From positions 4,202,001 to 4,266,000 of the forward strand of contig NZ_JAPEPC010000001.1 of the NCBI RefSeq assembly GCF_026340465.1: DNA of 64,000 bases. Reading direction: 5' to 3'. The stretch comes from Streptomyces sp. NBC_01306 (GTDB lineage: Bacteria; Actinomycetota; Actinomycetes; Streptomycetales; Streptomycetaceae). Both the position numbers and the translations under genes were made by a program. Below the pieces are notes generated by a model. The model was not told the origin of the DNA, ran no database searches, and was given only the letters and a program-made list of their open reading frames with translations. Shown here in pieces: positions 41,703 to 50,341 of this stretch; position 1 is the first letter of the stretch, and each line of letters opens with the position of its first letter.

Positions 41703-43100
41703 GTGACACAGACATCGGAACCACTGGGCCCTGTCCCGCAGCCCGTGCAGCAGGAGCAGCGGTCGCAGCCCGTGCAGCAGGAGCAACGGCCTGTGCCGCA
41801 GGCGGGGTTGGCGCCGTCATCGCTGCCCGGCGGGCGCCGGCCGCGCCTGCACCGCGCCTGGTTCGTGGCCGCGGTCACCTTCGTGACGATCATCGGCGCC
41901 GCGGCCTTCGCCTCGCTGCCGGGCCTGCTGATCGACCCGCTGCACGAGGAGTTCCACTGGTCGCGCGGCACGATCGGCCTGGCGATCTCGGTGAACCTCG
42001 CGCTGTACGGGCTGACGGCGCCGTTCGCGGCGGCGCTGATGGACCGCTTCGGGATCCGCCGCGTGGTGGCCGTCGCGCTCACCGTCATCTCGGTGGGCTC
42101 GTTGCTCACGGTGTGGATGACCACCGCGTGGCAACTGGTCCTCTACTGGGGCGTGCTGGTCGGCATGGGCAGCGGCTCGATGGCGCTGGCCTTCGCGGCG
42201 ACGGTGACCAACCGCTGGTTCGTCGCCAAGCGGGGGCTGGTCACCGGCGTCCTCACGGCGGCGAGCGCCTCGGGCCAGCTGGTCTTCCTGCCGGTCCTCT
42301 CCTGGCTCGTCGTGCACCATGGCTGGCGCCCCGCGGCGGTCACGGTGGCGCTCGCGGCGCTGGCCGTGGTGCCGCTGGTGTGGCTGCTGCTGCGTGACCA
42401 TCCGGCGGACGTGGGCCAGTCGGCTTACGGGGCAGCGGAGTTCGTACCGAAGCCGCCCCCGCTGACCGGCGCGGCCCGGCGGGCGGTCGGGGTGCTCGCC
42501 AGGGCTGTCAGGACGGGCCCGTTCTGGCTGCTCGCAGGGACGTTCGCGATCTGCGGCGCATCCACCAACGGCCTGGTGAAGACCCACTTCGTCCCGGCGG
42601 AGCACGACCACGGGATGCCGGTCACGGCCGCTGCCTCGCTGCTCGCGGTGATCGGGATCTTCGACATCGTGGGCACGATCGCGTCCGGCTGGTTCACGGA
42701 CCGCTTCGATCCCCGCCGCCTGCTGGCGGTCTACTACACGCTGCGCGGCATCTCACTGCTCTTCCTGCCGATGCTGCTCGCGCCGTCCGTCCATCCGCCG
42801 ATGGTCCTGTTCATCGTCTTCTACGGCCTGGACTGGGTCGCCACGGTCCCCCCGACGATCGCCCTGTGCCGCGAGCACTACGGCGAGGACAGCGCCATCG
42901 TCTTCGGCTGGGTACTCGCCTCCCACCAGGTGGGCGCGGCGCTGGTCGCGTACCTGGGCGGCGTGGTGCGGGACGTCTTCGGCTCGTACGACGTGATCTG
43001 GTACGCGTCGGGTGCGATGTGCGCGGCGGCGGCACTGATGGCCCTGGTGCTGAGGCCCCGGGCGGCGGGAGTCGTGCGGGTGGCGGGCGCCGGGGGCTGA
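41703..43100 (+). CDS. MFS transporter, monocarboxylate (MCT/OFA) type
   Basis: The 465-residue 12-helix permease resembles oxalate/formate and monocarboxylate transporters: WSRGTIGLAISVNLALYGLTAPFAAALMDRFGIRRVV and VFGWVLASHQVGAALVAYLGGVVRD are characteristic. The N-terminal 45 residues are Gln/Pro-rich with a duplicated QPVQQEQR unit. The frame is open upstream through the divergent regulator; GTG 41703 is the first start after its promoter region, though its ribosome site is weak. It may import a carboxylate for the CoA pathway, but no shared operator is found here. Confidence 0.85.
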   Translation: MTQTSEPLGPVPQPVQQEQRSQPVQQEQRPVPQAGLAPSSLPGGRRPRLHRAWFVAAVTFVTIIGAAAFASLPGLLIDPLHEEFHWSRGTIGLAISVNLALYGLTAPFAAALMDRFGIRRVVAVALTVISVGSLLTVWMTTAWQLVLYWGVLVGMGSGSMALAFAATVTNRWFVAKRGLVTGVLTAASASGQLVFLPVLSWLVVHHGWRPAAVTVALAALAVVPLVWLLLRDHPADVGQSAYGAAEFVPKPPPLTGAARRAVGVLARAVRTGPFWLLAGTFAICGASTNGLVKTHFVPAEHDHGMPVTAAASLLAVIGIFDIVGTIASGWFTDRFDPRRLLAVYYTLRGISLLFLPMLLAPSVHPPMVLFIVFYGLDWVATVPPTIALCREHYGEDSAIVFGWVLASHQVGAALVAYLGGVVRDVFGSYDVIWYASGAMCAAAALMALVLRPRAAGVVRVAGAGG

Positions 43101-43169
43101 GCAGCCGGTTGCGGCGGTCCCGGCCGGATGAACACACGTGTCCTGTGCGGGAGATGCCCCCGGGGTTGC

Positions 43170-43778
43170 TCAGGCCGTGAACCGGCCGAACGCTCCCCGG
43201 TGGAACAGCAGCGGTGCGCCATCGGCCGAACCGCCCAGCGTCTCCACCCGGCCGACCACGATCAGGTGGTCGCCGCCCGTATGGACGGCGTGGATGCGGC
43301 AGTCGATCCAGGCCGGTACGCCGGTGAGCAGCGGCGCACCGGTCGCGGGGGCCGGTTCATGGGTCACCCCCGCGAACTTGTCGGCGCCGCTCACCGCGAA
43401 GGCGCGGCACAGCCCGCCCTGGTCCGCGCCGAGGATGTTGACGCAGAAGGCCCCGGCGCGGGCGATGCGCGGCCAGGTCGTCGACGTACGGGCCACCATG
43501 AACACGACGAGCGGCGGCTCCAGTGAGAGCGAGGCGAAGGACTGGCAGGCGAAGCCGGCCGGGCCCTCTTCGTCGTGCGCGGTGACGATGGTGACGCCGC
43601 TCGCGAAGTGGCCGAGTACGCGGCGGAATTCGCCCGGGTCGACGGGCATCCGTTCGTCGTCGCCCACCGCCCGCAGATCCGGGCGCGGGAGTGGATCGAC
43701 CGGCCCGGTGGCCGTCGGGGCGCCTACCGACCTGAGGTATCGGACGGCGGTGGCCGCCATCCCTGCGTGTCCCATCAT
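43170..43778 (-). CDS. Flavin reductase-like FMN-binding protein
   Basis: The 202-residue protein belongs to the flavin reductase family that supplies FMNH2 or FADH2 to two-component monooxygenases (HsaB-like). It shows FRRVLGHFASGVTIVTAHDEEGPAGFACQSFASLSLEPPLVVFMVART, FCVNILGADQ and VETLGGSADGAPLLFHRGAFGRF. About 44 N-terminal residues precede the domain. Two ATGs (43778, 43775) follow GGGG. Operator copy 4 lies only 14 bases upstream, overlapping the promoter. Its oxygenase partner is not adjacent. Confidence 0.88.
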   Translation of the reverse strand: MMGHAGMAATAVRYLRSVGAPTATGPVDPLPRPDLRAVGDDERMPVDPGEFRRVLGHFASGVTIVTAHDEEGPAGFACQSFASLSLEPPLVVFMVARTSTTWPRIARAGAFCVNILGADQGGLCRAFAVSGADKFAGVTHEPAPATGAPLLTGVPAWIDCRIHAVHTGGDHLIVVGRVETLGGSADGAPLLFHRGAFGRFTA

Positions 43779-43791
43779 CACCCCATTGAAG

Positions 43792-43806
43792 CTGACGGAG
43801 CGTCAG
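43792..43806. promoter_or_regulatory. Shared palindromic operator, copy 4
   Basis: CTGACGGAGCGTCAG is a perfect CTGACG-N3-CGTCAG palindrome 14 bases ahead of the flavin reductase start. Enoyl-CoA hydratase ends 80 bp upstream on the same strand. Confidence 0.7.
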
Positions 43807-43885
43807 ATAGGAAGGGTGTCACCACCTTCTTCCGGCCTGGCCTGCCGCCCTCGGCGCTCCCGCATACCGCCCCCGGCACTCCGGC

Positions 43886-44701
43886 CTACCGCCCCCGGTA
43901 CTCCGGCGTCCGGCGCTCCACGAAGGCCGCCACGCCCTCGTTCGCGTCGGCCGTCGTCATGTTGATCTCCTGGGCGGCGGCCTCGGCCGCGAAGGCGGTG
44001 CTGCGGTCCGACTCCAGTGAGGCGTTCACCAGTTGCTTGGTGAGGGCCAGGGCCCGGGTGGGGCCCTGGGCCAGCCGGGCGGCCCACTCGTGGGCCGTCT
44101 TCAGCAGGTCCTCGTCCGGGACCACCCGGTTGATCAGGCCGATGCGTTCGGCTTCCGGCGCGGGGAGCGCGTCGCCGAAGAACATCAGCTCCTTGGCGCG
44201 GTGCGGGCCGATCAGGCGGGGCAGCAGATACGCGCCGCCGCCGTCGGGGACGAGGCCGCGGCGGGCGAAGACCTCGATGAACCTGGCCGATTCCGCGGCC
44301 AGTACGAGGTCGCAGGCGAGGGCGAGCTGCGCGCCCAGGCCGGCGGCGGTGCCGTTGACCGCGGCGATCACCGGCTTCTCGCAGTCGAGGACGGCCGCGA
44401 TGAGGCGCTGCGCGCCGAGCCGGATCGTACGGGCCACGTCGCCGGTGACGCGCTCGGCCGGGGCCTGCGGGCCGCCGCCCCGGAGGTCGGCGCCCGCGCA
44501 GAAGCCGCGGCCGGTGGCGGTGAGGACGACCGCGCGGATGTCGGGGTCGGCGGACGCGGCGGCCAGGAGGCCGATGACCTGTTCGCGCTGGTCCCAGGTG
44601 AGGGCGTTCATCGCGGCCGGGCGGTTGAGGGTGATCGTGGAGACGCCGTCGGTGGTGGTATGGAGGATCGCGTCTTCTTCGGCTTCGGGCGAAGGGGTCA
44701 T
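43886..44701 (-). CDS. Enoyl-CoA hydratase/isomerase
   Basis: The 271-residue crotonase-fold enzyme hydrates or isomerises enoyl-CoA. Oxyanion-hole blocks are GRGFCAGADLRGG and NGTAAGLGAQLALACDLVLA. The usual first catalytic Glu (GGGxELA) is a Gln here, while FARRGLVPDGGGAYLLPRLIG has Asp at the second position, the pattern of PaaG-like isomerases. It is therefore more likely an isomerase-type crotonase. Start is ATG 44701 behind AAAGG; an upstream frame extension lacks support. It follows the NDP-forming synthetase, separated by a hairpin. Confidence 0.88.
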   Translation of the reverse strand: MTPSPEAEEDAILHTTTDGVSTITLNRPAAMNALTWDQREQVIGLLAAASADPDIRAVVLTATGRGFCAGADLRGGGPQAPAERVTGDVARTIRLGAQRLIAAVLDCEKPVIAAVNGTAAGLGAQLALACDLVLAAESARFIEVFARRGLVPDGGGAYLLPRLIGPHRAKELMFFGDALPAPEAERIGLINRVVPDEDLLKTAHEWAARLAQGPTRALALTKQLVNASLESDRSTAFAAEAAAQEINMTTADANEGVAAFVERRTPEYRGR

Positions 44702-44749
44702 GGGGTCGCCTTTCGGAGCTGAGGAGGCTCTCAAGCCCCTGCTGGGGGT

Positions 44750-44770
44750 CCCCCGGACGAGGTCCGGGGG
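44750..44770. terminator. Hairpin between acyl-CoA synthetase and enoyl-CoA hydratase
   Basis: CCCCCGGAC (44750-44758) pairs perfectly with 44762-44770 around a 3-base loop. The surrounding TCAAGCCCCTGC and GGAGTTTGAGGAGCGGGGGT resemble a sequence I remember as repeated in many Streptomyces spacers. It may attenuate read-through into the hydratase gene. Confidence 0.55.
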
Positions 44771-44798
44771 GAGTTTGAGGAGCGGGGGTCCGGGGGGC

Positions 44799-47024
44799 TC
44801 AGCGGCAGACCGCCAGTGCGTCCAGGGCCACCGCGCCCTGCCCGCGGCCCAGGACCATCAGGGGGTTCACATCCAGTTCGGCCAGCTGGTCGCCCAGTTC
44901 CAGGGCCATCCGCTGGATCCGCAGCACCACCTCCACCAGCGCGTCCACATCCGCCGGCGGCGCGCCCCTGACGCCGCCCTCCAGCAGGGCGTGGCCCCGG
45001 AGTTCGGTCAGCATGTCGCGGGCCTGGTCCTCGCCGAAGGGCGGGACCCGTACGGCCGTGTCGTCCAGCAGCTCCACCAGGACGCCGCCGAGCCCCACCG
45101 TCACCGTCGGGCCGAAGAGCGCGTCGGTGGTGACGCCGACGACCATCTCCACGCCCCGCTCCACCATCTGGCAGACCAGGATGCCGTCCAGGTCGACCGA
45201 TTCGTACCGGGCGATGTCGGTCAGCTCCCGGTACGCGTCCCGCACCTGGCTCGCCGAGGTCAGGCCGACCTTCACCAGGCCCAGTTCGGTCTTGTGGCCG
45301 AGCTGGGCGCCGGACGCCTTCATGACGACCGGGTAGCCGACCTGCCCCGCCGCCCGGACCGCCGCTGCCGCGCTGGTCACCAGCTGTTCGCGCGGGACGC
45401 GGATCCCGTACGCCCGCAGCAGCTGCTTCGCCGCGTGCTCGCTCAGCTGCTGGTGCGGGCGCATCAGGGCCTGGGCCTTGCGGAACGAAGGGGACGGGGT
45501 CCGGGGGGCCTCGTCGAAGGGGGAGCGGTAGCCGGTGGTGAAGCGGTGGTGGTCCAGGTACGCCTTGACCGCTGTGACGCAGTTGCCGAACGTACGGAAG
45601 GTCGCCACCCGTTGCGAGCCGAGCAGCGTCGTGCGGTACGCCTCCTCCGTGCCCACCGGCGACCCCCACACCACGCACACCAGCTTGTCCGTGGCCTCCG
45701 CCGCGTCCACCAGGTCCTGGGCCAGCTTGTCGCTCATCGGCGGGAAGGGGCCGGTGATCGGACAGATCAGGACCCCCACACCGGGATCCGCCAGAATCGC
45801 GTCGATGATCTTGCGGCCGCGCCAGTCGCCCACCGGGTGACCGCCGTTGTCGACCGGGTTCGCGACGTTGAGGTACTCCGGTATCCAGGTGTGCAGTTCG
45901 GCCTGTTTCGCCTCCGAGAGGACCGGAAGGCCGATCCCGGCCGCCGTCGCCAGGTCCGCGAAGTGCGCCCCCGTGCCGCCGGAGATCGAGTACACCACCA
46001 CGCCGTCGGCCTGCGGCTTCTTCGCCCGGGCCAACAGGGCCGAGGTGTCCTGGAGTTCGTCCAGGCCGTTCACCCGGATCACCCCGTACTGCCGCATGGC
46101 CGCGTCGACCACCTGGTCCGCGCCGGTGAGCTTCCCGGTGTGCGAGGCGGCCGACCTGGCCCCCGTCTCCGTACGGCCCACTTTCACCGCCACGACCGGC
46201 ACCCCGGCCCGCGCCGCACGGTCCGCGGCCAGCAGGAAGGACCGGCCGTCCTTGAGGCCCTCGACATAGCAGGCGATCGCGCCGACCTCGGGGCGCCCGG
46301 CGAAGTACGAGATGAAGTCGGAGGTCTCCAGGTCGGCCTCGTTGCCCGTGGGGGCCCAGTGCGACAGCCGGATGCCCAGTTCCTGCATGGCGAAGACCGG
46401 GCGGCCCTGGTGTCCGGACTGGGTGATCAGGGCGACCGCCGGGCCCTCCAGGTCGTCGCGGAACTTCTCGAAGGCGTTCAGGTTGGTGTTGGGGCCGAGC
46501 ATCCGCAGCCCGGAGCGTTCGACCGCCGCCGTCAGCCGGGTCTGGGCGTCGGCGCCCTGCTCGCCCGTCTCGGCGAAGCCCGATGCGAAGGCCACCGCGA
46601 ACTTCACCTTGGCATCGGCCAGTTGGGGGATCAGCGGCAGCGGATCCGCGACCAGGAGTACGGCGAGGTCGACCGGTTCGGGCAGGTCGGCCACGGTGGG
46701 GGAGCAGGGGAGGCCGAAGACGGCCGTACGGGTCGGATGCACCGGGTGCAGGGTCGCGCCGACCCGCTCCGACCAGGCGATCAGCTGACGGGTGATCCCG
46801 GTGTTCGGGCGGCCCTCGGCGTCGGACGCGCCGATGACGGCCACCGAGCCGGGCCGGAAGAACCGGTCGAGATCCGGCACGGAGGCGTATACCGGGCGTC
46901 CGCTGACGTCCAGATCGCCTTCCGCTGCCGCTGTGCCGTGAACGGCGGCGGGTGGCTGCTCCCCGCAGGCCACCACGCGCGCATGGAAGTCGGTGGTGAG
47001 GGTGCCGTGAGTCGATCCAAGCAT
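44799..47024 (-). CDS. NDP-forming acyl-CoA synthetase (CoA-binding plus ATP-grasp)
   Basis: The 741-residue enzyme is a fused ADP-forming acyl-CoA synthetase. An N-terminal CoA-binding domain (FRPGSVAVIGASDAEGRPN) is followed by succinyl-CoA-ligase-like domains (ALITQSGHQGRPVFA; the phospho-His block ARSAASHTGKLTG). The C-terminal ATP-grasp domain reads AKQLLRAYGIRVPREQL, YPVVMKASGAQLGHKTELGLV and ELDVNPLMVL. It makes or uses acyl-CoA reversibly with ATP/ADP. The frame opens at GTG 47066, but that codon lies inside operator copy 5, so ATG 47024 with GGCGGA ahead is preferred. Confidence 0.88.
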   Translation of the reverse strand: MLGSTHGTLTTDFHARVVACGEQPPAAVHGTAAAEGDLDVSGRPVYASVPDLDRFFRPGSVAVIGASDAEGRPNTGITRQLIAWSERVGATLHPVHPTRTAVFGLPCSPTVADLPEPVDLAVLLVADPLPLIPQLADAKVKFAVAFASGFAETGEQGADAQTRLTAAVERSGLRMLGPNTNLNAFEKFRDDLEGPAVALITQSGHQGRPVFAMQELGIRLSHWAPTGNEADLETSDFISYFAGRPEVGAIACYVEGLKDGRSFLLAADRAARAGVPVVAVKVGRTETGARSAASHTGKLTGADQVVDAAMRQYGVIRVNGLDELQDTSALLARAKKPQADGVVVYSISGGTGAHFADLATAAGIGLPVLSEAKQAELHTWIPEYLNVANPVDNGGHPVGDWRGRKIIDAILADPGVGVLICPITGPFPPMSDKLAQDLVDAAEATDKLVCVVWGSPVGTEEAYRTTLLGSQRVATFRTFGNCVTAVKAYLDHHRFTTGYRSPFDEAPRTPSPSFRKAQALMRPHQQLSEHAAKQLLRAYGIRVPREQLVTSAAAAVRAAGQVGYPVVMKASGAQLGHKTELGLVKVGLTSASQVRDAYRELTDIARYESVDLDGILVCQMVERGVEMVVGVTTDALFGPTVTVGLGGVLVELLDDTAVRVPPFGEDQARDMLTELRGHALLEGGVRGAPPADVDALVEVVLRIQRMALELGDQLAELDVNPLMVLGRGQGAVALDALAVCR

Positions 47025-47059
47025 CGTTTCCGCCCGCTCCTGCTCGATGGCCGAAGTAC

Positions 47060-47074
47060 CTGACACCTAGTCAG
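47060..47074. promoter_or_regulatory. Shared palindromic operator, copy 5
   Basis: CTGACACCTAGTCAG, the most diverged copy, lies 36 bp before the synthetase ATG and covers the alternative GTG. Confidence 0.55.
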
Positions 47075-47083
47075 ATTACTGAA

Positions 47084-47098
47084 CTGACGGCCCGTCAG
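47084..47098. promoter_or_regulatory. Shared palindromic operator, copy 6
   Basis: CTGACGGCCCGTCAG is the best match to the consensus. It lies 24 bp (centre to centre) from copy 5, a spacing that would let two repressor dimers bind cooperatively on the same face. Confidence 0.7.
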
Positions 47099-47189
47099 GA
47101 ACACTGCTGCAAGCAAAGACTCGCGATACGGCACTTCCCACCGCGTCACCGGCCGATACCGCCGCAGGGCGCTGTCGGCCGGTTCTCGC

Positions 47190-48593
47190 CTACCCGGCGT
47201 CGGCCGGAGCCGCCCGCCGGTGCCCGCGCAGGGCGTGCAGGCCGGCCAGGACGGTGCCGACGCAGAGAGCGGTGGCGCTGAACCCCAGGGACGCGTGGAC
47301 GCCGATGGCGGCGCCCAGCAGACCGACGGTGAAACCGCTGCCCGCGCGCAGTCCGTTGGCGGACATCCCGTACACCCCGAGGACCCGGCCGCGGTCGGCG
47401 GCGGGGGCGAGCAACTGCACGACCGTCTGGCCGATCGACATCGACGCGAGGTTGGCGACGCCGCCGACGAGCAGCAGCCCGAGCGCCAGCGGATAGCTGG
47501 TGGTGAGGGCGAAGAACAGGCTGGTCACGCCGTAGATCGCCGTACTGATGACGGCGGCGGGCACATGCGGTTTGACCCACCCGGTGGCCTCCAGCACGAT
47601 GCCGCCGACGACCCCGCCCGCGCCGTTGGCGAACAGCAGGACCCCGTACGCGGTCCCGGCGCCGCCCGCGCCGAGGTCATGGGCGAAGATCGGCATCGAG
47701 GACTGGAGCGAGGAGCCGACGAAGAACGAGCCGAGGCCGCCCAGGATGATCATGCTGACCAGGGTGCGGTTGGAACCGATCTCCCGCAGGACGCGCAGCG
47801 ACTCCAGCACCCCCACCCGTGGCCTGCTGTGGCGGTCGCGGGTGTGGCCGGTGAACCGGGTACGGAAGAGGAAGAGCGTCAGCGGCAGGTAGAAGGCGAC
47901 GTTGGCGAAAATACCCGCCGTGGGGCCGAGCCCCAGCAGCAGCGCGGACCCGACCACGGGGCCGAAGAGGACGCCCAGACTGCGGAAGGTGGCGTTCAGG
48001 CGTACGGCGCTGGGCAGTTCGGCCGGTCCGACGAAGTCGTGCAGCATCAGCTGCTCGCCGGGGCCCCACAGTGACCCGGCAAGGCCGTGCAGGACGAGCA
48101 GGACGCACGCCTCCCACATGTGCAGCGAGTCGGTGAGGAACAGGACGCCCCAGGTCACGGAGACGGCCATGAACAGGACCTGCGCGGCCTGGATGATGCG
48201 GCGGCAGTCGTAACGGTCCGCCAGGGAGCCGAACCACATCGAGAGCAGCAGGAACGGCACCCAGTGGCTGATGACCTGGAAGCCGGTCAGGGCCGGGGAG
48301 TGGAACGTCTGCCACAACACCCAGTAGGTGATGACGTGTTCGATGTTGTCGGCCATCATCGCCAGGGCCGCACCGAACAGGTACGGGCGGCAGTCGCGAT
48401 TGCGCAGCGCGGCGAACCTCGGAGGCGGCGGGGCGACGGGCGGGCCGCCGGACGTCTCTGGAGCAGCGCCGGCGGAAGGGCCGGTGGGTGGGGTGGTGGT
48501 TGGGACGGTGGCCGGGGTCGCGGGCTGCGCCTCGGCGGGCGCGAACGCTTCAGCGTCGGCCAGGTGGGTGGGTATGCCGCAGGCTGCGCACAT
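47190..48593 (-). CDS. MFS transporter (MFS_3/EntS-like exporter)
   Basis: The 467-residue protein is a 12-helix permease with SMWFGSLADRYDCRRIIQAAQ after helix 2 and LWGPGEQLMLHDFVGPAELPSAVRLNATFRSLGVLFGPVVG, which marks the EntS-like exporter group. The N-terminus has CAACG and an Ala/Pro/Thr-rich linker before the first helix. ATG 48593 follows GGGGAG at 7 bases. It lies downstream of an O-methyltransferase gene that is divergent from a TetR gene, so TetR-controlled export is likely. Confidence 0.87.
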   Translation of the reverse strand: MCAACGIPTHLADAEAFAPAEAQPATPATVPTTTPPTGPSAGAAPETSGGPPVAPPPPRFAALRNRDCRPYLFGAALAMMADNIEHVITYWVLWQTFHSPALTGFQVISHWVPFLLLSMWFGSLADRYDCRRIIQAAQVLFMAVSVTWGVLFLTDSLHMWEACVLLVLHGLAGSLWGPGEQLMLHDFVGPAELPSAVRLNATFRSLGVLFGPVVGSALLLGLGPTAGIFANVAFYLPLTLFLFRTRFTGHTRDRHSRPRVGVLESLRVLREIGSNRTLVSMIILGGLGSFFVGSSLQSSMPIFAHDLGAGGAGTAYGVLLFANGAGGVVGGIVLEATGWVKPHVPAAVISTAIYGVTSLFFALTTSYPLALGLLLVGGVANLASMSIGQTVVQLLAPAADRGRVLGVYGMSANGLRAGSGFTVGLLGAAIGVHASLGFSATALCVGTVLAGLHALRGHRRAAPADAG

Positions 48594-48670
48594 CCTTGAT
48601 CTCCCCCTCTTCGGTACGGTCGCCGGGCCGGGGGTTCCGGCTCGGGGAGAACCCCGGCCCCCGGCCCGTG

Positions 48671-48720
48671 CGGTGAGCTGTGAGTCCGTGCGGTGAGCCG
48701 TGACTCCGTGCGGTGAGCCA
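48671..48720. repeat. 20-bp imperfect tandem repeat
   Basis: CGGTGAGCTGTGAGTCCGTG is repeated with small changes at 48671, 48691 and in part at 48711. The 236-bp spacer 48594-48829 between the methyltransferase stop and MFS start also holds CGTGAC-type repeats near 48778-48826 and no gene. Confidence 0.65.
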
Positions 48721-48829
48721 TGGCCCCGACCACGGCAGTGTGCACCGTGAGCCACGTGGCTGAGGACTCAGGTGGTCGTGACTCGGGTGGCGACGCGCGT
48801 CGTGACGTAGATCGTGACGCGGGTCGTGC

Positions 48830-49492
48830 TCAGAGGCGGCAGCTGATCTCCATGCCGTCCTCGACGGGGAAGGGCACGCTCCGGTAGCCGTTCGCCGGGG
48901 TGCGTACGTACTCCAGGTACGGGCGCAGGCTGCTGAGGTTCACGTCGTCGGCGACCACGAGTGTGCCCGGCGCCAAGTGCGGTTCGAGCAGGCGCAGTAC
49001 GGGCAGGCACAGGTCCTTCCAGCCGTCGAGCAGGACGAAGTCCGCGGGGGCGTCGAGGCTGCCGAGTGTCTCCCGGGCGTCCCCCTCCAGCACGGTGATC
49101 ACATCGTCCAGGCCGGTCTCGGCGAAGGTGCGACGGGCCGCGGCCGCCTTGTCCCTGTTCAGTTCCGTGGTGACGACGCGCCCGGCGCCGTTGTCCCGCA
49201 CGGCGGCGGCCAGATACAGGGTCGAGATGCCGAAGGACATGCCGAACTCCACGACGGTGGCGGGCCGGGTGGCCCGCACCAGGTTGTAGAGCAACTCGCC
49301 GCCCGCTGCGGAGATCGGCATGTAGATCTCGGCGGTGGCGTCGGCGAGTTCCTGCGGTGTCGTCGGCTCGGGGCGGTCGGGGTGCTCGGCCCGGGTGCGC
49401 GCCGAGGTGGCTTCGTCGAGCGCGGCGAGGTCGAACATCCGGCTGAGTGCGGTCTCGACCCTGGGGTCGGCGAGCGTGTGGGTGAAGGTCAT
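48830..49492 (-). CDS. SAM-dependent O-methyltransferase
   Basis: The 220-residue class I methyltransferase resembles the CCoAOMT-like family that methylates catechols. The SAM-binding block VVEFGMSFGISTLYLAAAV and the acidic TTELN loop are followed by FVLLDGWKDLCLPVLRLLEPHLAPGTLVVADDV, which carries the metal-binding Asp residues. It is divergent from a TetR gene across 72 bp that contains a palindrome. Start is ATG 49492. Confidence 0.87.
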   Translation of the reverse strand: MTFTHTLADPRVETALSRMFDLAALDEATSARTRAEHPDRPEPTTPQELADATAEIYMPISAAGGELLYNLVRATRPATVVEFGMSFGISTLYLAAAVRDNGAGRVVTTELNRDKAAAARRTFAETGLDDVITVLEGDARETLGSLDAPADFVLLDGWKDLCLPVLRLLEPHLAPGTLVVADDVNLSSLRPYLEYVRTPANGYRSVPFPVEDGMEISCRL

Positions 49493-49503
49493 GCCGTTTA
49501 GAG

Positions 49504-49523
49504 TAGACGCACCGTTGCGTTTA
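49504..49523. promoter_or_regulatory. Candidate TetR operator
   Basis: TAGACGCACCGTTGCGTTTA has ACGCA and TGCGT arms around CCGT, with flanking TAG/TTA. It lies 11 bases before the methyltransferase start and 42 before the TetR start, ideal for autoregulation plus repression. Confidence 0.5.
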
Positions 49524-49564
49524 GTCTAGAACGGCTGACTATCCTGGGGGCAGAGGGAGGCACC

Positions 49565-50194
49565 ATGGGAGCTGAGGCAGGAACCGCTGAGGAAGGGGCC
49601 GTCGGCGCGCCGGGCCGACGGCACCACGGCAACCGGCACGGGCGCAGCGAAATCGCCCGGTTCGCGGTGCTGGAGGCGGCCGACGATCTGCTCGCCGAGA
49701 AGGGCTTCACGGGCGTCACGATGGAAGGCATCGCGGCGCGGGCCGGTGTCGCCAAGCAGACCATCTACCGCTGGTGGAGCACGAAGACCGACGTCCTGAT
49801 GGATGCCTTCCTGCAGGACGTGGCCGAGGAGCCGCCCTCGCCCGATCACGGCGATGTGGCGCGCGACCTGAGCGACCACCTGGGCCGCCTGGGCCAGTTC
49901 CTCAGTGGGTCGGACCCCGGAGCCGTCTTCAAGGCGCTGATGGCCCAGACCCAGCACGATCCGGCGTTCGCCGAGGACTTCCGGGCCAGGTTCCTCGACG
50001 AGCAGCGCCGCCGCGACCAGTTGCCGCTGGAGCGTGCCGTGCGGCGGGGAGAACTGCCCGCGGACCTGGACGTGGCGGCCGAGACCGACCAGATCGTGGG
50101 TCCGCTCTACTACCGGGTGCTGGTGACGGGCGAGCCGATCGGCCGGGACTTCACCGACCGGCTGGTGCGGTCCTTCGTGAGCCGCCTGGGCTGA
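49565..50194 (+). CDS. TetR/AcrR family repressor
   Basis: The 209-residue protein has the TetR HTH (about 30-75: AVLEAADDLLAEKGFTGVTMEGIAARAGVAKQTIYRWWSTKTDVLMDAF) and a TetR_C_11-like ligand domain (DLDVAAETDQIVGPLYYRVLVTGEPI). WWSTK replaces the more usual YFGSK. It probably represses the divergent methyltransferase/MFS unit and itself. It is not an obvious candidate for the CTGACGG operators because none is adjacent. Start is ATG 49565 after GAGGGAGG. Confidence 0.9.
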   Translation: MGAEAGTAEEGAVGAPGRRHHGNRHGRSEIARFAVLEAADDLLAEKGFTGVTMEGIAARAGVAKQTIYRWWSTKTDVLMDAFLQDVAEEPPSPDHGDVARDLSDHLGRLGQFLSGSDPGAVFKALMAQTQHDPAFAEDFRARFLDEQRRRDQLPLERAVRRGELPADLDVAAETDQIVGPLYYRVLVTGEPIGRDFTDRLVRSFVSRLG

Positions 50195-50282
50195 CGCCGC
50201 CGGGGGGTCGCCGCGCGCGGCGGCCGGTGGCTCCGTGCGATCGCCGCGTCCACCCTCGCGGTCAGCGCCCCGCTGGCTTCCC

Positions 50283-50341
50283 TGCTCAGCACACTGCTCA
50301 CTGCCCTGCTCGCTGCCGTGCTCAGCACACTGCTCACTGCC
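50283..50341. repeat. 23-bp direct repeat at a convergent gene end
   Basis: TGCTCAGCACACTGCTCACTGCC occurs exactly at 50283-50305 and 50319-50341, with a related CTGCTCGCTGCC between. The second copy overlaps the stop codon of the flavoprotein gene (50334-50336). A palindrome CGCCGCGCGCGGCG at 50209-50222 may end the TetR transcript. Confidence 0.7.

Noticed and set aside
43575..47063. A 1162-codon plus-strand open frame opposite flavin reductase, crotonase and NDP-forming synthetase
   Set aside because: It is the antisense shadow of three well-supported genes in GC-rich DNA; the product is Arg/Pro/Ala-rich without any domain.
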